Shown piece after piece: positions 34,491 to 42,919 of a DNA stretch of 64,000 bases. The stretch is from positions 62,001 through 126,000 of the forward strand of contig CAVTBE010000011.1 of NCBI GenBank assembly GCA_963732845.1, written 5' to 3'. The stretch comes from CAVSRC01 sp963732845 (GTDB lineage Bacteria > Pseudomonadota > Alphaproteobacteria > Rhizobiales > Kaistiaceae). The number at the start of each line of letters is the position of its first letter. Position 1 is the stretch's first letter. The notes under the pieces are model-generated. The model was given only the letters and a program-made list of their open reading frames with translations, did not search any database and was not told the DNA's origin. The position numbers and the translations under genes are program-made.

Positions 34491-36007
34491 CAGGCGGCCT
34501 CGCCGATGACGTTGCCGGTGGCGGTGGCGACCAGTTGTTCGGCGGTGAGGTCGTCGCCCTGGTAGCGGCCGACGATGCGGCCCTGGCGCAGGACGATGAC
34601 GCGGTCGGACATGCCGAGGATTTCGGGCAGTTCGGAAGAGACCATGATGACCGCGGTGCCTGCCGCGGTCAGTTCGCGCATGAAGGCGTGGACGGCAGCC
34701 TTGGAGCCGACGTCGATGCCTTTCGTCGGCTCGTCGAGGATGATGACGCGCGGGCCGGTGGCGAGCCACTTGCCGATGACCACCTTCTGCTGATTGCCGC
34801 CGGAGAGTGTGTTGACCTCCTGGCTGAGGCTGGCGGCGCGCAGGTCGAGGAGCGTGGCGTATTCGCGCGCCAGCGCGAATTCGCGGGCAAGATCGAGGAA
34901 GCCCTTGCGCGACAGGCGCGCCAGCGAGGGCAGCGTGATGTTCTGGAAGATCGGCAGCGCACCGACGGTTCCCTGGCGGCCGCGCTCTTCCGGCACATAG
35001 ACGATACCGCGGGCGATGGCATCGGCCGGCGAGCGGATGACGACGATCTCGCCGTCGAGGCGCAGCGCCCCCTTCGACGGCCGGGTGAGGCCGAAGAGCG
35101 CCTGCATCAGCTCGCTGCGGCCGGAGCCGACGAGGCCGTAGAAGCCGAGGATCTCGCCCTTGGCGAGGTTGAAGGTGATGTCGGCGAACTCGGTCGGGTG
35201 GCAGTAGCCGGCAACCGTCAGCACCGTCTCGCCGGGCGGCGCCTTGGCCTTGGGGAAGATGTTGTCGACGGTGCGGCCGACCATGAGCGAGATCAGGTGG
35301 GCGGGCGTCGCATCGGCGACCAGGCCCTCGCCGACCGAGCGGCCGTCGCGGAAGACGGCGTAGCGGTCGGCGATGCGGAAGATCTCCTCGAACTTGTGGC
35401 TGATGAAGAGGATCGCCTTCCCCTCGCGCTTGAGCTTGGCGATGATCGTGTAGAGCTCCTCGACCTCTTTGTGGGAGAGCGAGGCGGTGGGCTCGTCCAT
35501 GATGACGATCTTGGCGTCGACGGAGAGCGCGCGGGCGATGGCGACCAGGTGCTTGCGCGCGATGGCGAGGTCGCGCAGGCGTATGTCGGGGTCGAGGTCG
35601 ACTTCGAGCTCGCGAAGAATCGCGCCGGTGCGGGCGCGCATGGCCTTCCAGTCGAGCATGCCGAAGCGGCCGGTGATCGGATGGCCGAGGAAGACGTTCT
35701 CGGTGACCGTCAGCTCGTCGAAGAGCACCGTCTCCTGATGGGTGGCGGTGATGCCGCGATGGAAGGCGGCTTCGGCATCGGGAATGTGGACGAGGGCGCC
35801 GTCGAGCAGGATGCGGCCGGTGTCGGGCGCATAGACGCCGGTGAGGATCTTGACCAGCGTCGACTTGCCGGCGCCATTCTCGCCGACGAGCGCCGTCACC
35901 ACGCCGGGGAAGAGCTGCAGGTGCACGTCCTCGAGCGCCTGCACGCCCGGGAAAGCCTTGCAGATGCCGAGTGTTTCGAGAACGGGCGTGGCGACAGGCT
36001 CGGTCAT
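34490..36007 (-). CDS. rhaT: Rhamnose ABC importer ATPase
   Basis: A 505-residue double ATPase of the RbsA type. Domain 1: Walker A GENGAGKSTLVKI (about 37-45), Walker B IVIMDEPTASLSHKE. Domain 2: degenerate P-loop GLVGSGRSELMQALFG, signature LSGGNQQKVVIGKWL and Walker B VIILDEPTKGIDVGSK. The ATG at 36007 (MTEPVATPVLETLG) is preferred over the open frame upstream, which reads like non-coding sequence. A 134-base gap with a hairpin separates it from rhaS. Confidence 0.92.
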   Translation of the reverse strand: MTEPVATPVLETLGICKAFPGVQALEDVHLQLFPGVVTALVGENGAGKSTLVKILTGVYAPDTGRILLDGALVHIPDAEAAFHRGITATHQETVLFDELTVTENVFLGHPITGRFGMLDWKAMRARTGAILRELEVDLDPDIRLRDLAIARKHLVAIARALSVDAKIVIMDEPTASLSHKEVEELYTIIAKLKREGKAILFISHKFEEIFRIADRYAVFRDGRSVGEGLVADATPAHLISLMVGRTVDNIFPKAKAPPGETVLTVAGYCHPTEFADITFNLAKGEILGFYGLVGSGRSELMQALFGLTRPSKGALRLDGEIVVIRSPADAIARGIVYVPEERGRQGTVGALPIFQNITLPSLARLSRKGFLDLAREFALAREYATLLDLRAASLSQEVNTLSGGNQQKVVIGKWLATGPRVIILDEPTKGIDVGSKAAVHAFMRELTAAGTAVIMVSSELPEILGMSDRVIVLRQGRIVGRYQGDDLTAEQLVATATGNVIGEAA

Positions 36008-36102
36008 GGCGAACGGTCTTGTCGGGGCCTCAGCAAAGCTCGGCAGTCGGCGCGAGCGGACATGGACGGCGGGATCATCGCACCGGCGGGCGAGCAACGG
36101 GA

Positions 36103-36119
36103 GGCGGCCTGAGGCCGCC
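36103..36119 (-). terminator. Intercistronic stem-loop between rhaS and rhaT
   Basis: GGCGGCC, TGA loop, GGCCGCC: a perfect 7-base stem with a 3-base loop, 23 bases after the rhaS stop. There is no T-run, so it probably stabilises the rhaS message or causes partial termination, giving more binding protein than transporter. Confidence 0.6.
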
Positions 36120-36141
36120 CCCCGCCGGCTCGGGAGGTGTC

Positions 36142-37137
36142 TCAGTAGACCTTCGAGAACTCGTCGATGTTCTTGGCGTCGAACACGAAGGGCGGCGCCA
36201 TCGGGCCGGACAGGTCGTCGTCGAGCTTGACCTTGCCGAGCTTGCCCATCGACAGCTCACCGCCGGCCACCGCCTTCTCCTTGCCGGTGGCAAGGTTGTA
36301 GGCGATCGTCGTGGCGGCATAGCCGAGGTCGATCGGGTTCCACAGGGCGAACTCGGGCGCGGCGCCCGACTTGACGTGGTTGATCATCTCCGAGGGCAGG
36401 CCGAGACCGGTGACCAGCACCTTGCCGACCAGCTTGTTGTCCTCGACATACTGCGCGGCGGCGGCGATGCCGACCGTGGTGGGCGCGATGATGACCTTGA
36501 GGGCGGGATCGCTCTCGATCAGGCCCTTGGCCTCGGTGTAGCTCTTGTCCTGCTTGTCGTCGCCATAGACGACCTTGGTCAGGTTGATATTCGGAAACTT
36601 GGCGGCGTCCTTCTTCATCACCTCGATCCAGGCGTTCTGGTTGGTCGCGGTGGAGGTGGCCGACAGGATGGCGACGTTGCCCTTCTGGCCGCCGAGCAGG
36701 TCGTCGGCCATCTTCAGGCACTGGTCGCCGATGAGGTCGGTGGCCGAAGCCAGCAGGTTCATCTGGCGGCCGGCCTTGGCGACGCCGGAATCGAACGAGA
36801 CGACGGCGATGCCGCGGTCCATCGCCTTCTTGAGCACCGGCACCAGCGCGTCGGCGTCGTTGGCCGAGATGGCGATGGCGTTGACGCCCTGGGCGATCAG
36901 CGAGTTGACGATGTCGATCTGGCCTTCCGGGGTCGCCTGGGTCGGGCCGGTGTAGATCACCTCGACATTGCCCAGTTCCTTGGCCGCTTCCTGGGCACCC
37001 TTGTTGGCGGCGTCGAAGAAGCCGTTGCCGAGGTTCTTGACCAGAAGGGCGATTTTCACGGTGTCGGCCGAAGCCGGGCCGGCGGCGAAGGCAAGCGCCA
37101 TCGCGGTGCCGATCGCCAATGTCTTCAGAAGCTTCAT
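36142..37137 (-). CDS. rhaS: Rhamnose-binding protein
   Basis: A 331-residue periplasmic binding protein of the ribose/rhamnose (Peripla_BP_4) type. Signal peptide MKLLKTLAIGTAMALAFAAG, cleavage after ASA. The mature protein begins DTVKIALLVKNLGNGFFDAA; later EGQIDIVNSLIAQGVNAIAI and GKVLVTGLGLPSEMINHVKS are typical. First structural gene of the rha transport operon, 58 bases after rhaR. ATG at 37137 gives the correct signal peptide. Confidence 0.92.
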   Translation of the reverse strand: MKLLKTLAIGTAMALAFAAGPASADTVKIALLVKNLGNGFFDAANKGAQEAAKELGNVEVIYTGPTQATPEGQIDIVNSLIAQGVNAIAISANDADALVPVLKKAMDRGIAVVSFDSGVAKAGRQMNLLASATDLIGDQCLKMADDLLGGQKGNVAILSATSTATNQNAWIEVMKKDAAKFPNINLTKVVYGDDKQDKSYTEAKGLIESDPALKVIIAPTTVGIAAAAQYVEDNKLVGKVLVTGLGLPSEMINHVKSGAAPEFALWNPIDLGYAATTIAYNLATGKEKAVAGGELSMGKLGKVKLDDDLSGPMAPPFVFDAKNIDEFSKVY

Positions 37138-37195
37138 GACTTCAGTTCCTCCCATTGGGTTTTGGTTGCACTTGCCTGAGGTGGATCGGCGCGCC

Positions 37196-38005
37196 TCATG
37201 CCGCCGACGATGACGCCTCGCCCTCGCCGGCCTCCCGTGCGGCAACGATGAGACGTATTCCGGCCTGTTCGATGGTCTTGGCGTCGCGGGTGGCGACGCC
37301 GTCATCGGTGATGACCGTGTGCACGCGCTCGAGCGGGCACAGGATCAGGCTCGAACGGTTTGCGAACTTGGAGGAATCGACCAGCAGAACCAGTTCTTCG
37401 GCCTGGTTGATGAGCTTCTGCTCGGCCTGGATGAGCAGCGGGTCGCCCTCCATCACACCGATGGGGCTGATGCCGCGGGCGCTGGTGAACATGCGGCGCG
37501 CATAGAAGTTGCGCGTGACGTCATTCTCGAAGGGGCTGAGGATGATGTTCTGCTCGCGATAGATGGCGCCGCCCGGCAGGGTGATCGTATTCTTGGAATT
37601 GCGCAGCAGATGCTCGGCGATCGGGAACGAGTTGGTCAGGATCTGCATGCGCCGGCGGGCGAGATGATGGACCATCTGAAAGGTGGTCGTGCCGCCGTTG
37701 ATGATGATCGATTCACCGTCCTCGCAAAGCTCGACCGCGGCGCGCGCGACGGCGCGCTTGCTGTCGATATTGACGCCCTCATTGACCGAGAAGGGGCGGC
37801 CGGCAATGCCGCGCATCTGCGGCGGATGCAGCGCCTCGGCGCCGCCGCGCACGCGGCGCAACTGACCGGCGACATGCAGCGCGCCGATGTCGCGACGGAT
37901 CGTCGCTTCCGAAGCGCCGGTCAGCTCGACCAGCTCGGAAACGGTGACGACCGGTTTTTCGGTGACTTCGCCGAGGATGATCCGGTGGCGTTCGATTTCG
38001 TGCAT
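37196..38005 (-). CDS. rhaR: DeoR-family regulator of rhamnose catabolism
   Basis: A 269-residue DeoR-type regulator. The HTH is at about 18-45 (VVTVSELVELTGASEATIRR..DIGALHVAGQLRRVRGGAEA), and the C-terminal DeoRC sensor domain includes IIINGGTTTFQMVHHLARR and VDSSKFANRSSLIL. ATG at 38005 directly follows GGGAGGAGC. In Rhizobium this gene is RhaR, the negative regulator, with the phosphorylated pathway intermediate as likely inducer. It is divergent from rhaD and upstream of rhaS. Confidence 0.9.
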   Translation of the reverse strand: MHEIERHRIILGEVTEKPVVTVSELVELTGASEATIRRDIGALHVAGQLRRVRGGAEALHPPQMRGIAGRPFSVNEGVNIDSKRAVARAAVELCEDGESIIINGGTTTFQMVHHLARRRMQILTNSFPIAEHLLRNSKNTITLPGGAIYREQNIILSPFENDVTRNFYARRMFTSARGISPIGVMEGDPLLIQAEQKLINQAEELVLLVDSSKFANRSSLILCPLERVHTVITDDGVATRDAKTIEQAGIRLIVAAREAGEGEASSSAA

Positions 38006-38022
38006 TGCTCCTCCCGAGCAGA

Positions 38023-38051
38023 ACATCATCAAGGTTCTTCGACAGTGTCAA
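38023..38051 (-). promoter_or_regulatory. rhaR: Candidate rhaR promoter
   Basis: On the minus strand TTGACA (38046-38051) is followed after 17 bases by TGATGT (38023-38028), upstream of the GGGAGGAGC ribosome site of rhaR. The -35 box is perfect; the -10 is weak. In alphaproteobacteria the -35 is the better conserved element. No perfect operator was seen here, although GTTTTGATTGAC further upstream resembles half of the palindrome at 42625. Confidence 0.3.
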
Positions 38052-38213
38052 TCATAAACCGTCATTTTCGATAATACTGCGCTGCACACAGTCAGATTTG
38101 CACCGCAATATGCTTGATTGTGCGTAGTTTTGATTGACTTCCCGGCGTCTTTCGCGAAACCATGCGGGTCTCCCGCCGCAGCCGGCGGCCAACCCACCAA
38201 TGTCAGCAAACAG

Positions 38214-40313
38214 ATGATCGCGCCAACCGACACGCCTCTTCTCGCCAGCCGCTGGGACGAGCCGCTCGCGGCCAAACTGACGCCGGCGGAACGTCTTCTC
38301 TACCGGTCGAACCTCCTCGGCGCCGACCTGCGCATCACCAATTTCGGCGGGGGCAACACCTCGGCGAAACTGACCGAGCGCGATCCGCTCACCGGCGAGG
38401 CAGTCGAGGTCCTCTGGGTCAAGGGCTCCGGCGGCGACCTCGGGTCGATCAAGCTCGACGGCTTCGCCACCCTTTATCAGGCGAAGCTCGACGGGCTGAA
38501 GGCGCTCTATCGCGGGCCCGAACACGAAGACGAGATGGTCGGCTATCTGTCCCACTGCACGTTCGACCTGAACCCGCGCGCAGCATCGATCGACACGCCG
38601 CTGCACGGCTTCCTGCCCTACAAACACGTCGATCACATGCATCCCGATGCGGTGATCGCGATTGCCGCGTCGAAAGACTTGCGTGCGCTGACGCGGGCGA
38701 TCTACGGCGACAGCATCGGCTGGCTGCCCTGGCGGCGGCCGGGATTCGAGCTTGGGCTGATGCTGGAGAAGTTCGCCCGTGCGCATCCCGAAGCGGTCGG
38801 CGTGGTTCTCGAAAGCCACGGCCTGTTCACCTGGGGCGACGACGAGCGCGCCTGCTACGAGACCACGATCGCCACCATCAACAAGGCGATCGGCTGGCTG
38901 GCCGAGCAGGAAGCCGCGCTGGGCAAGCCGGCTTTCGGCGGCGCCCAGACCGTTGCCGAAGAGCCGGCGACGCGCCGGGCAACGGCGGCCAGGCTGATGG
39001 TCGCGATCCGCGGCGAGATCGGCAAGAGCGGAAGCAAGGTCGGCCACTTCGACGACCACGCGGCCGTGCTCGAATTCGTCAATTCGAAGCGCCTCGCCAA
39101 ACTTGCGGCGCTCGGCACCTCCTGTCCCGATCATTTTCTCAGGACCAAGATCCGCCCGCTGGTGGTCGACTATGCCGGCGATGCCGAGGCGACGCTGGCC
39201 GGCCTCGGCGTGGCGATCGCTGGCTTCCGCGAAGACTATGCCGGCTATTACGACCGCTGCAGGCACGCCGACAGCCCGGCGATGCGCGATCCCAATCCGG
39301 TGGTCTATCTGGTGCCGCGGGTGGGCATGATCACCTTTGCCCGCGACAAGGCGACGGCGCGCATCGCCGGCGAATTCTACCGCAACGCCATCAATGTCAT
39401 GCGCGGCGCCTCGTCGGTCGACACCTATGTCGGGCTGCCCGAGCAGGAGGCGTTCGACATCGAATACTGGCTTCTGGAAGAAGCCAAGCTGAAGCGCATG
39501 CCGAAACCGAAGAGCCTCGCCGGGCGGGTGGCGCTGGTGACCGGCGGCGCCAACGGCATCGGCCGGGCAGCGGCGGCCAAGCTTCTCGCCGAGGGGGCCG
39601 CCGTGGTGCTGGCGGACATCGACCAGGCGGCGCTCGGCGAGACGACGGCCGCCTTCGGCCAGCTCTACGGCAAGGACAATGTGCGCGGCGCCACCATGGA
39701 CGTCACCGACGAACAGGCGGTGGTCAAAGCTTTCGCCGATGCGGTGACCGCCTATGGCGGCCTCGACATCCTGGTCTCCAATGCCGGCATCTCGTCGGCC
39801 GCGCCGATCGAGGACACGTCGCTGGCCATGTGGAACCGCAACATGGACATCCTGGCGAAGGGCTATTTCCTCGTCTCGCGCGAGGCCTTCCGGGTGATGA
39901 AGCGGCAGGGGCTCGGCGGGTCGATCGTCTTCGTCGCCTCGAAGAACGGGCTTGCCGCTTCGGTCAATGCCTCGGCCTATTCGACCGCCAAGGCGGCCGA
40001 GATCCACCTCGCCCGCGGGCTGGCGCTGGAGGGGGCGCCGCTCGGCATCCGCGCCAATGTGGTCAATCCGGATGCTGTGCTGCGCGGCTCGACGATCTGG
40101 ACCGGCGAGTGGCGCGAACAGCGCGCCGCCGCCTATCAGATCAAGCCGGACGAGTTGGAAGAGCACTATCGCAAGCGCAGCATGCTCAAGCGAAGTGTCC
40201 TACCCGAGGACGTCGCCGAGGCGATATACTTCCTCGCCTCGGACCTGTCGGCTAAATCGACCGGCAACATCATCAACGTGGACGCCGGCAATGCGGTGAG
40301 CTTCACGCGATAG
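38214..40313 (+). CDS. rhaD: Bifunctional rhamnulose-1-phosphate aldolase/short-chain dehydrogenase
   Basis: A 699-residue fusion. Residues 1 to about 430 are a class II aldolase domain (RITNFGGGNTSAKLTERDPL; KHVDHMHPDAVIAIAASKDL with zinc His; LESHGLFTWGDDERACYETT). Residues about 437 onward are an SDR (VALVTGGANGIGRAAAAKLL; LVSNAGISS; catalytic Tyr-Lys in AYSTAKAAEI). It cleaves rhamnulose 1-phosphate to dihydroxyacetone phosphate and lactaldehyde and presumably oxidises the lactaldehyde. ATG at 38214 starts MIAPTDTPLLASRWDEPLA, as in rhizobial RhaD; the open frame reaches 38118 without a good start. Divergent from rhaR. Confidence 0.92.
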   Translation: MIAPTDTPLLASRWDEPLAAKLTPAERLLYRSNLLGADLRITNFGGGNTSAKLTERDPLTGEAVEVLWVKGSGGDLGSIKLDGFATLYQAKLDGLKALYRGPEHEDEMVGYLSHCTFDLNPRAASIDTPLHGFLPYKHVDHMHPDAVIAIAASKDLRALTRAIYGDSIGWLPWRRPGFELGLMLEKFARAHPEAVGVVLESHGLFTWGDDERACYETTIATINKAIGWLAEQEAALGKPAFGGAQTVAEEPATRRATAARLMVAIRGEIGKSGSKVGHFDDHAAVLEFVNSKRLAKLAALGTSCPDHFLRTKIRPLVVDYAGDAEATLAGLGVAIAGFREDYAGYYDRCRHADSPAMRDPNPVVYLVPRVGMITFARDKATARIAGEFYRNAINVMRGASSVDTYVGLPEQEAFDIEYWLLEEAKLKRMPKPKSLAGRVALVTGGANGIGRAAAAKLLAEGAAVVLADIDQAALGETTAAFGQLYGKDNVRGATMDVTDEQAVVKAFADAVTAYGGLDILVSNAGISSAAPIEDTSLAMWNRNMDILAKGYFLVSREAFRVMKRQGLGGSIVFVASKNGLAASVNASAYSTAKAAEIHLARGLALEGAPLGIRANVVNPDAVLRGSTIWTGEWREQRAAAYQIKPDELEEHYRKRSMLKRSVLPEDVAEAIYFLASDLSAKSTGNIINVDAGNAVSFTR

Positions 40314-40331
40314 AAAAACACGAGGGGAGGC

Positions 40332-41627
40332 ATGTCCAAAGGACCGATCGATCAGGATCTGATCGCCAGACAGAACAAGAAAATCGCGGCGGGGCTGGAG
40401 GCGGACTACGCGGCGCTCGGCGCCCAGCTCGCCCGGCGCGGCGTCGACATCGACAAGATCGCCAGGCAGGTGGCGGCGTTCGCCGTGGCGATCCCGTCAT
40501 GGGGCGTGGGCACCGGCGGCACGCGCTTCGCGCGCTTCCCTGGTCCGGGCGAGCCGCGCGACATCTTCGACAAGCTCGACGATTGCGCCGTCATCAACCA
40601 GCTGGCCCAGGCGACGCCGACCGTCTCGCTGCATATCCCGTGGGACAAGGTGAAGAACGTCAAGGGGCTGAAGCAGAAGGCCGACAAGCTGGGCCTCGGC
40701 TTCGACGCCATGAATTCCAACACGTTCCAGGATTTGCCGGGGCAGAAGCGGAGCTACAGGTTCGGCAGCCTGACGCACACCGACAAGGCGGTGCGCGACC
40801 AGGCGATCGCCCACAACATCGAATGCATCGAGATCGGCGAGAAGCTCGGCTCGACGGCGCTGACGGTATGGATCGGCGACGGCTCAAACTTTCCCGGCCA
40901 GAGCGATTTCACGGCGGCCTTCGAGCGCTATCTCGATTCGATGAAGGCGATCTATAAGGCGCTACCGTCCGGCTGGCGGGTGTTCGTCGAGCACAAGATC
41001 TACGAACCGGCTTTCTATTCGACCGTCATCCAGGACTGGGGCTCGAGCTATCTGGCGGCCAGCGAGCTCGGCCCCAAGGCGTTCTGCCTGGTCGACCTCG
41101 GCCACCATGCGCCCACCGTCAATATCGAGATGATCGTCGCCCGGCTGATCCAGTTCGGCAAGCTCGCCGGCTTCCACTTCAACGATTCGAAGTACGGCGA
41201 CGACGATCTCGATGCCGCGTCGATCAATCCCTATCAGCTGTTCCTCGTCTTCAACGAGTTGGTCGGTGCGGCGGCGCGCAAGGCCAAGGGCTTCAAGCCG
41301 GCCTACATGATCGACCAGTCGCACAACGTCACCGATCCGATCGAGAGCCTGATCACCAGCGCCGTCGAGATCGTGCGCGCCTATGCCCAGGCGCTGATCG
41401 TCGACCGCGCGGCGCTGGCGGCTCATCAGGATGCCAACGACGTGCTGATGGCCAACCAGACGCTGAAGCAGGCCTTCACCACCGACGTCGCGCCGATCCT
41501 GGCCAAGGTGCGTGCCGACAAGGGCGGCGCCATCGATCCGGTCGCGGTCTATCGCGCGGCGAAGTACCGCCAGAAGGTGGCGACCGAACGCCCGGCGGTC
41601 AGCGGCGCCGGCGGCGGCATCGTCTGA
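40332..41627 (+). CDS. rhaI: L-rhamnose isomerase
   Basis: A 431-residue TIM-barrel isomerase converting L-rhamnose to L-rhamnulose, of the Pseudomonas stutzeri type rather than E. coli RhaA. Metal-site motifs: FVEHKIYEPAFYSTVIQDWG, CLVDLGHHAPTVNIEMIV and GFHFNDSKYGDDDLDAASIN. 18 bases after rhaD with AGGGGAGGC as ribosome site. Completes the phosphorylated rhamnose pathway with RhaK and RhaD. Confidence 0.95.
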   Translation: MSKGPIDQDLIARQNKKIAAGLEADYAALGAQLARRGVDIDKIARQVAAFAVAIPSWGVGTGGTRFARFPGPGEPRDIFDKLDDCAVINQLAQATPTVSLHIPWDKVKNVKGLKQKADKLGLGFDAMNSNTFQDLPGQKRSYRFGSLTHTDKAVRDQAIAHNIECIEIGEKLGSTALTVWIGDGSNFPGQSDFTAAFERYLDSMKAIYKALPSGWRVFVEHKIYEPAFYSTVIQDWGSSYLAASELGPKAFCLVDLGHHAPTVNIEMIVARLIQFGKLAGFHFNDSKYGDDDLDAASINPYQLFLVFNELVGAAARKAKGFKPAYMIDQSHNVTDPIESLITSAVEIVRAYAQALIVDRAALAAHQDANDVLMANQTLKQAFTTDVAPILAKVRADKGGAIDPVAVYRAAKYRQKVATERPAVSGAGGGIV

Positions 41628-41714
41628 GGGGACGAATGGCGATTTACGAGGCCCGCCGGCTTCCGCTCAAAATCGGGCAAAATCGCTCATGATGAGTGGC
41701 CGGCGGCGCCGATT

Positions 41715-42602
41715 TCAGGCGCTGCGGCGCAGGCTGAGCGGCGGCGGAGGCGGCATATCGGCCAGCTTCCAGCCGTCCAGCGCCATGGCCGAGGCCAGCG
41801 GCGTGACGTTGAAGCGCGCCGCGAGGTCGACCAGATTCTGCTTCGATATCGTCTGCCGCGGGCCGCCCATGGCAATCACCCGCATCAGGATGTCGGCGGA
41901 TTTCTCCGCAGTATCGATCAGGCCGAAGGCTTCGTCGGGGGTCTCGCCGGCGCCGAAGATGCCGTGGAACTGCCAGAGCACGAGCGCGTGATCCTTCATC
42001 GCCTGCGCGGTTGCGTCGCCGATCTTCTCGGTGCCCGGCACCATCCATTGGATGGCGCCGACGCCCTCCGGAAAGACGACCACGCATTCGGTGCTGCCCT
42101 CCCACAGGGCGCGGGTGATGTTGTCACTGTCGAACTTCAGCACATAGGAGAGCGCAATCAGGTTGGTGGCGTGGCAATGCACGATTGCGGCCCGTTTTCC
42201 TGGCGCGGCCTGCTGGCGCACGGCATGGGATTTCAGGTGGGCGGAGAGCTCCGAGGTAGGTACCGCGCCGTCGCTGTAGCCCCAGCAGACCGTCACCGCG
42301 TGGCCGCCCGGAGACACGCGGATGACACCGAGATTGGCCTCGGGGTTGATCTGGACGTTGCGGAAGTAGCGTCCCGAGCCGGTGACCAGGAAATACTCGC
42401 CGACGAGATCGGGCAGCGGTTCCTCGAGCGGCAGGACGCGCGATTCGTGCCAGCCGGCCTGATAGGGCTGCACATCCCGGTCGAGCAGGCGGATGGAGAC
42501 GTTGCCGCCATTGCGCTCGTCCCAGCCCTTGAGCCATGCGTCGCTGGTGATCTTGACCATGTCGGTCACGAACCAGGATTTGGCGGTGCTTGCGGGGGGC
42601 AT
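41715..42602 (-). CDS. rhaD: Stand-alone rhamnulose-1-phosphate aldolase (class II)
   Basis: A 295-residue class II aldolase of the enterobacterial RhaD type, without an SDR domain. It shows WDERNGGNVSIRLLD, the zinc ligand motif AAIVHCHATNLIALS and LVLWQFHGIFGAGETPDEAF with the third His. Its activity overlaps that of the fusion enzyme at 38214. It converges on rhaI (87-base gap) and has its own promoter region with a 22-base palindrome. ATG at 42602 (MPPASTAKSWFVTDM) is preferred; an upstream in-frame ATG at 42644 lies inside the palindrome. Confidence 0.88.
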   Translation of the reverse strand: MPPASTAKSWFVTDMVKITSDAWLKGWDERNGGNVSIRLLDRDVQPYQAGWHESRVLPLEEPLPDLVGEYFLVTGSGRYFRNVQINPEANLGVIRVSPGGHAVTVCWGYSDGAVPTSELSAHLKSHAVRQQAAPGKRAAIVHCHATNLIALSYVLKFDSDNITRALWEGSTECVVVFPEGVGAIQWMVPGTEKIGDATAQAMKDHALVLWQFHGIFGAGETPDEAFGLIDTAEKSADILMRVIAMGGPRQTISKQNLVDLAARFNVTPLASAMALDGWKLADMPPPPPLSLRRSA

Positions 42603-42624
42603 GATCGTTCGGCTTTCTTTGTTG

Positions 42625-42646
42625 TTTTGATCGATATCGATCAAAA
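42625..42646. promoter_or_regulatory. 22-base perfect palindrome upstream of the second rhaD
   Basis: TTTTGATCGAT followed by its exact complement ATCGATCAAAA, 23 bases upstream of the aldolase start. A further partial repeat, ATCGATCAG, follows at once. Probable operator; its binding protein is unknown. The half-site resembles GTTTTGATTGAC in the rhaR/rhaD control region, so RhaR is possible. Confidence 0.65.
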
Positions 42647-42769
42647 TCGATCAGAAAGCAAGCAAACGGGCGTGCTAGAAGGTCGCAGGCGGGCTGATTG
42701 GAGGTCTGAATCCCGGAGCAGGCGTGAATTCGACGGTGTGCATACACAACCGGAACACAACGCCGCTCA

Positions 42770-42846
42770 TGCCCGCCCCCGTGCGGGCATCCAGGCGAGA
42801 CTCACCACTCGGGTGACTCCGGCCTGGGTGCCCGCCGGCGCGGGCA
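42770..42846. repeat. REP/BIME-like palindromic intergenic element
   Basis: Left half TGCCCGCCCCCGTGCGGGCA followed by TCCAGGC; right half GCCTGGG followed by TGCCCGCCGGCGCGGGCA. Each half folds on itself and the two halves are also inverted relative to each other around a 27-base centre. This architecture (GCGGGCA...CCAGGC...GCCTGG...TGCCCGC) is that of dispersed palindromic repeats common between genes in rhizobia. Only one copy is in this window. Confidence 0.6.
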
Positions 42847-42919
42847 CGAACGGTGGGTGGGATGGGCTCTTCCCACACGGGCGCTCCGATGCCCGGTCCG
42901 GTTCGAACGTCGCTGCGGC

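Larger units (their letters stand above)
42603..42919. other. Spacer with operator and palindromic repeat element
   Basis: 317 bases between two leftward genes with no supported open frame. It holds the 22-base palindrome (42625-42646) and a double-hairpin repeat element (42770-42846). Nothing else was recognised. Confidence 0.5.

Noticed and set aside
38052..40166. A 704-codon open frame antisense to rhaD
   Set aside because: Shadow of the aldolase-SDR gene; repetitive Arg/Gly/Asp-rich translation with no motif.
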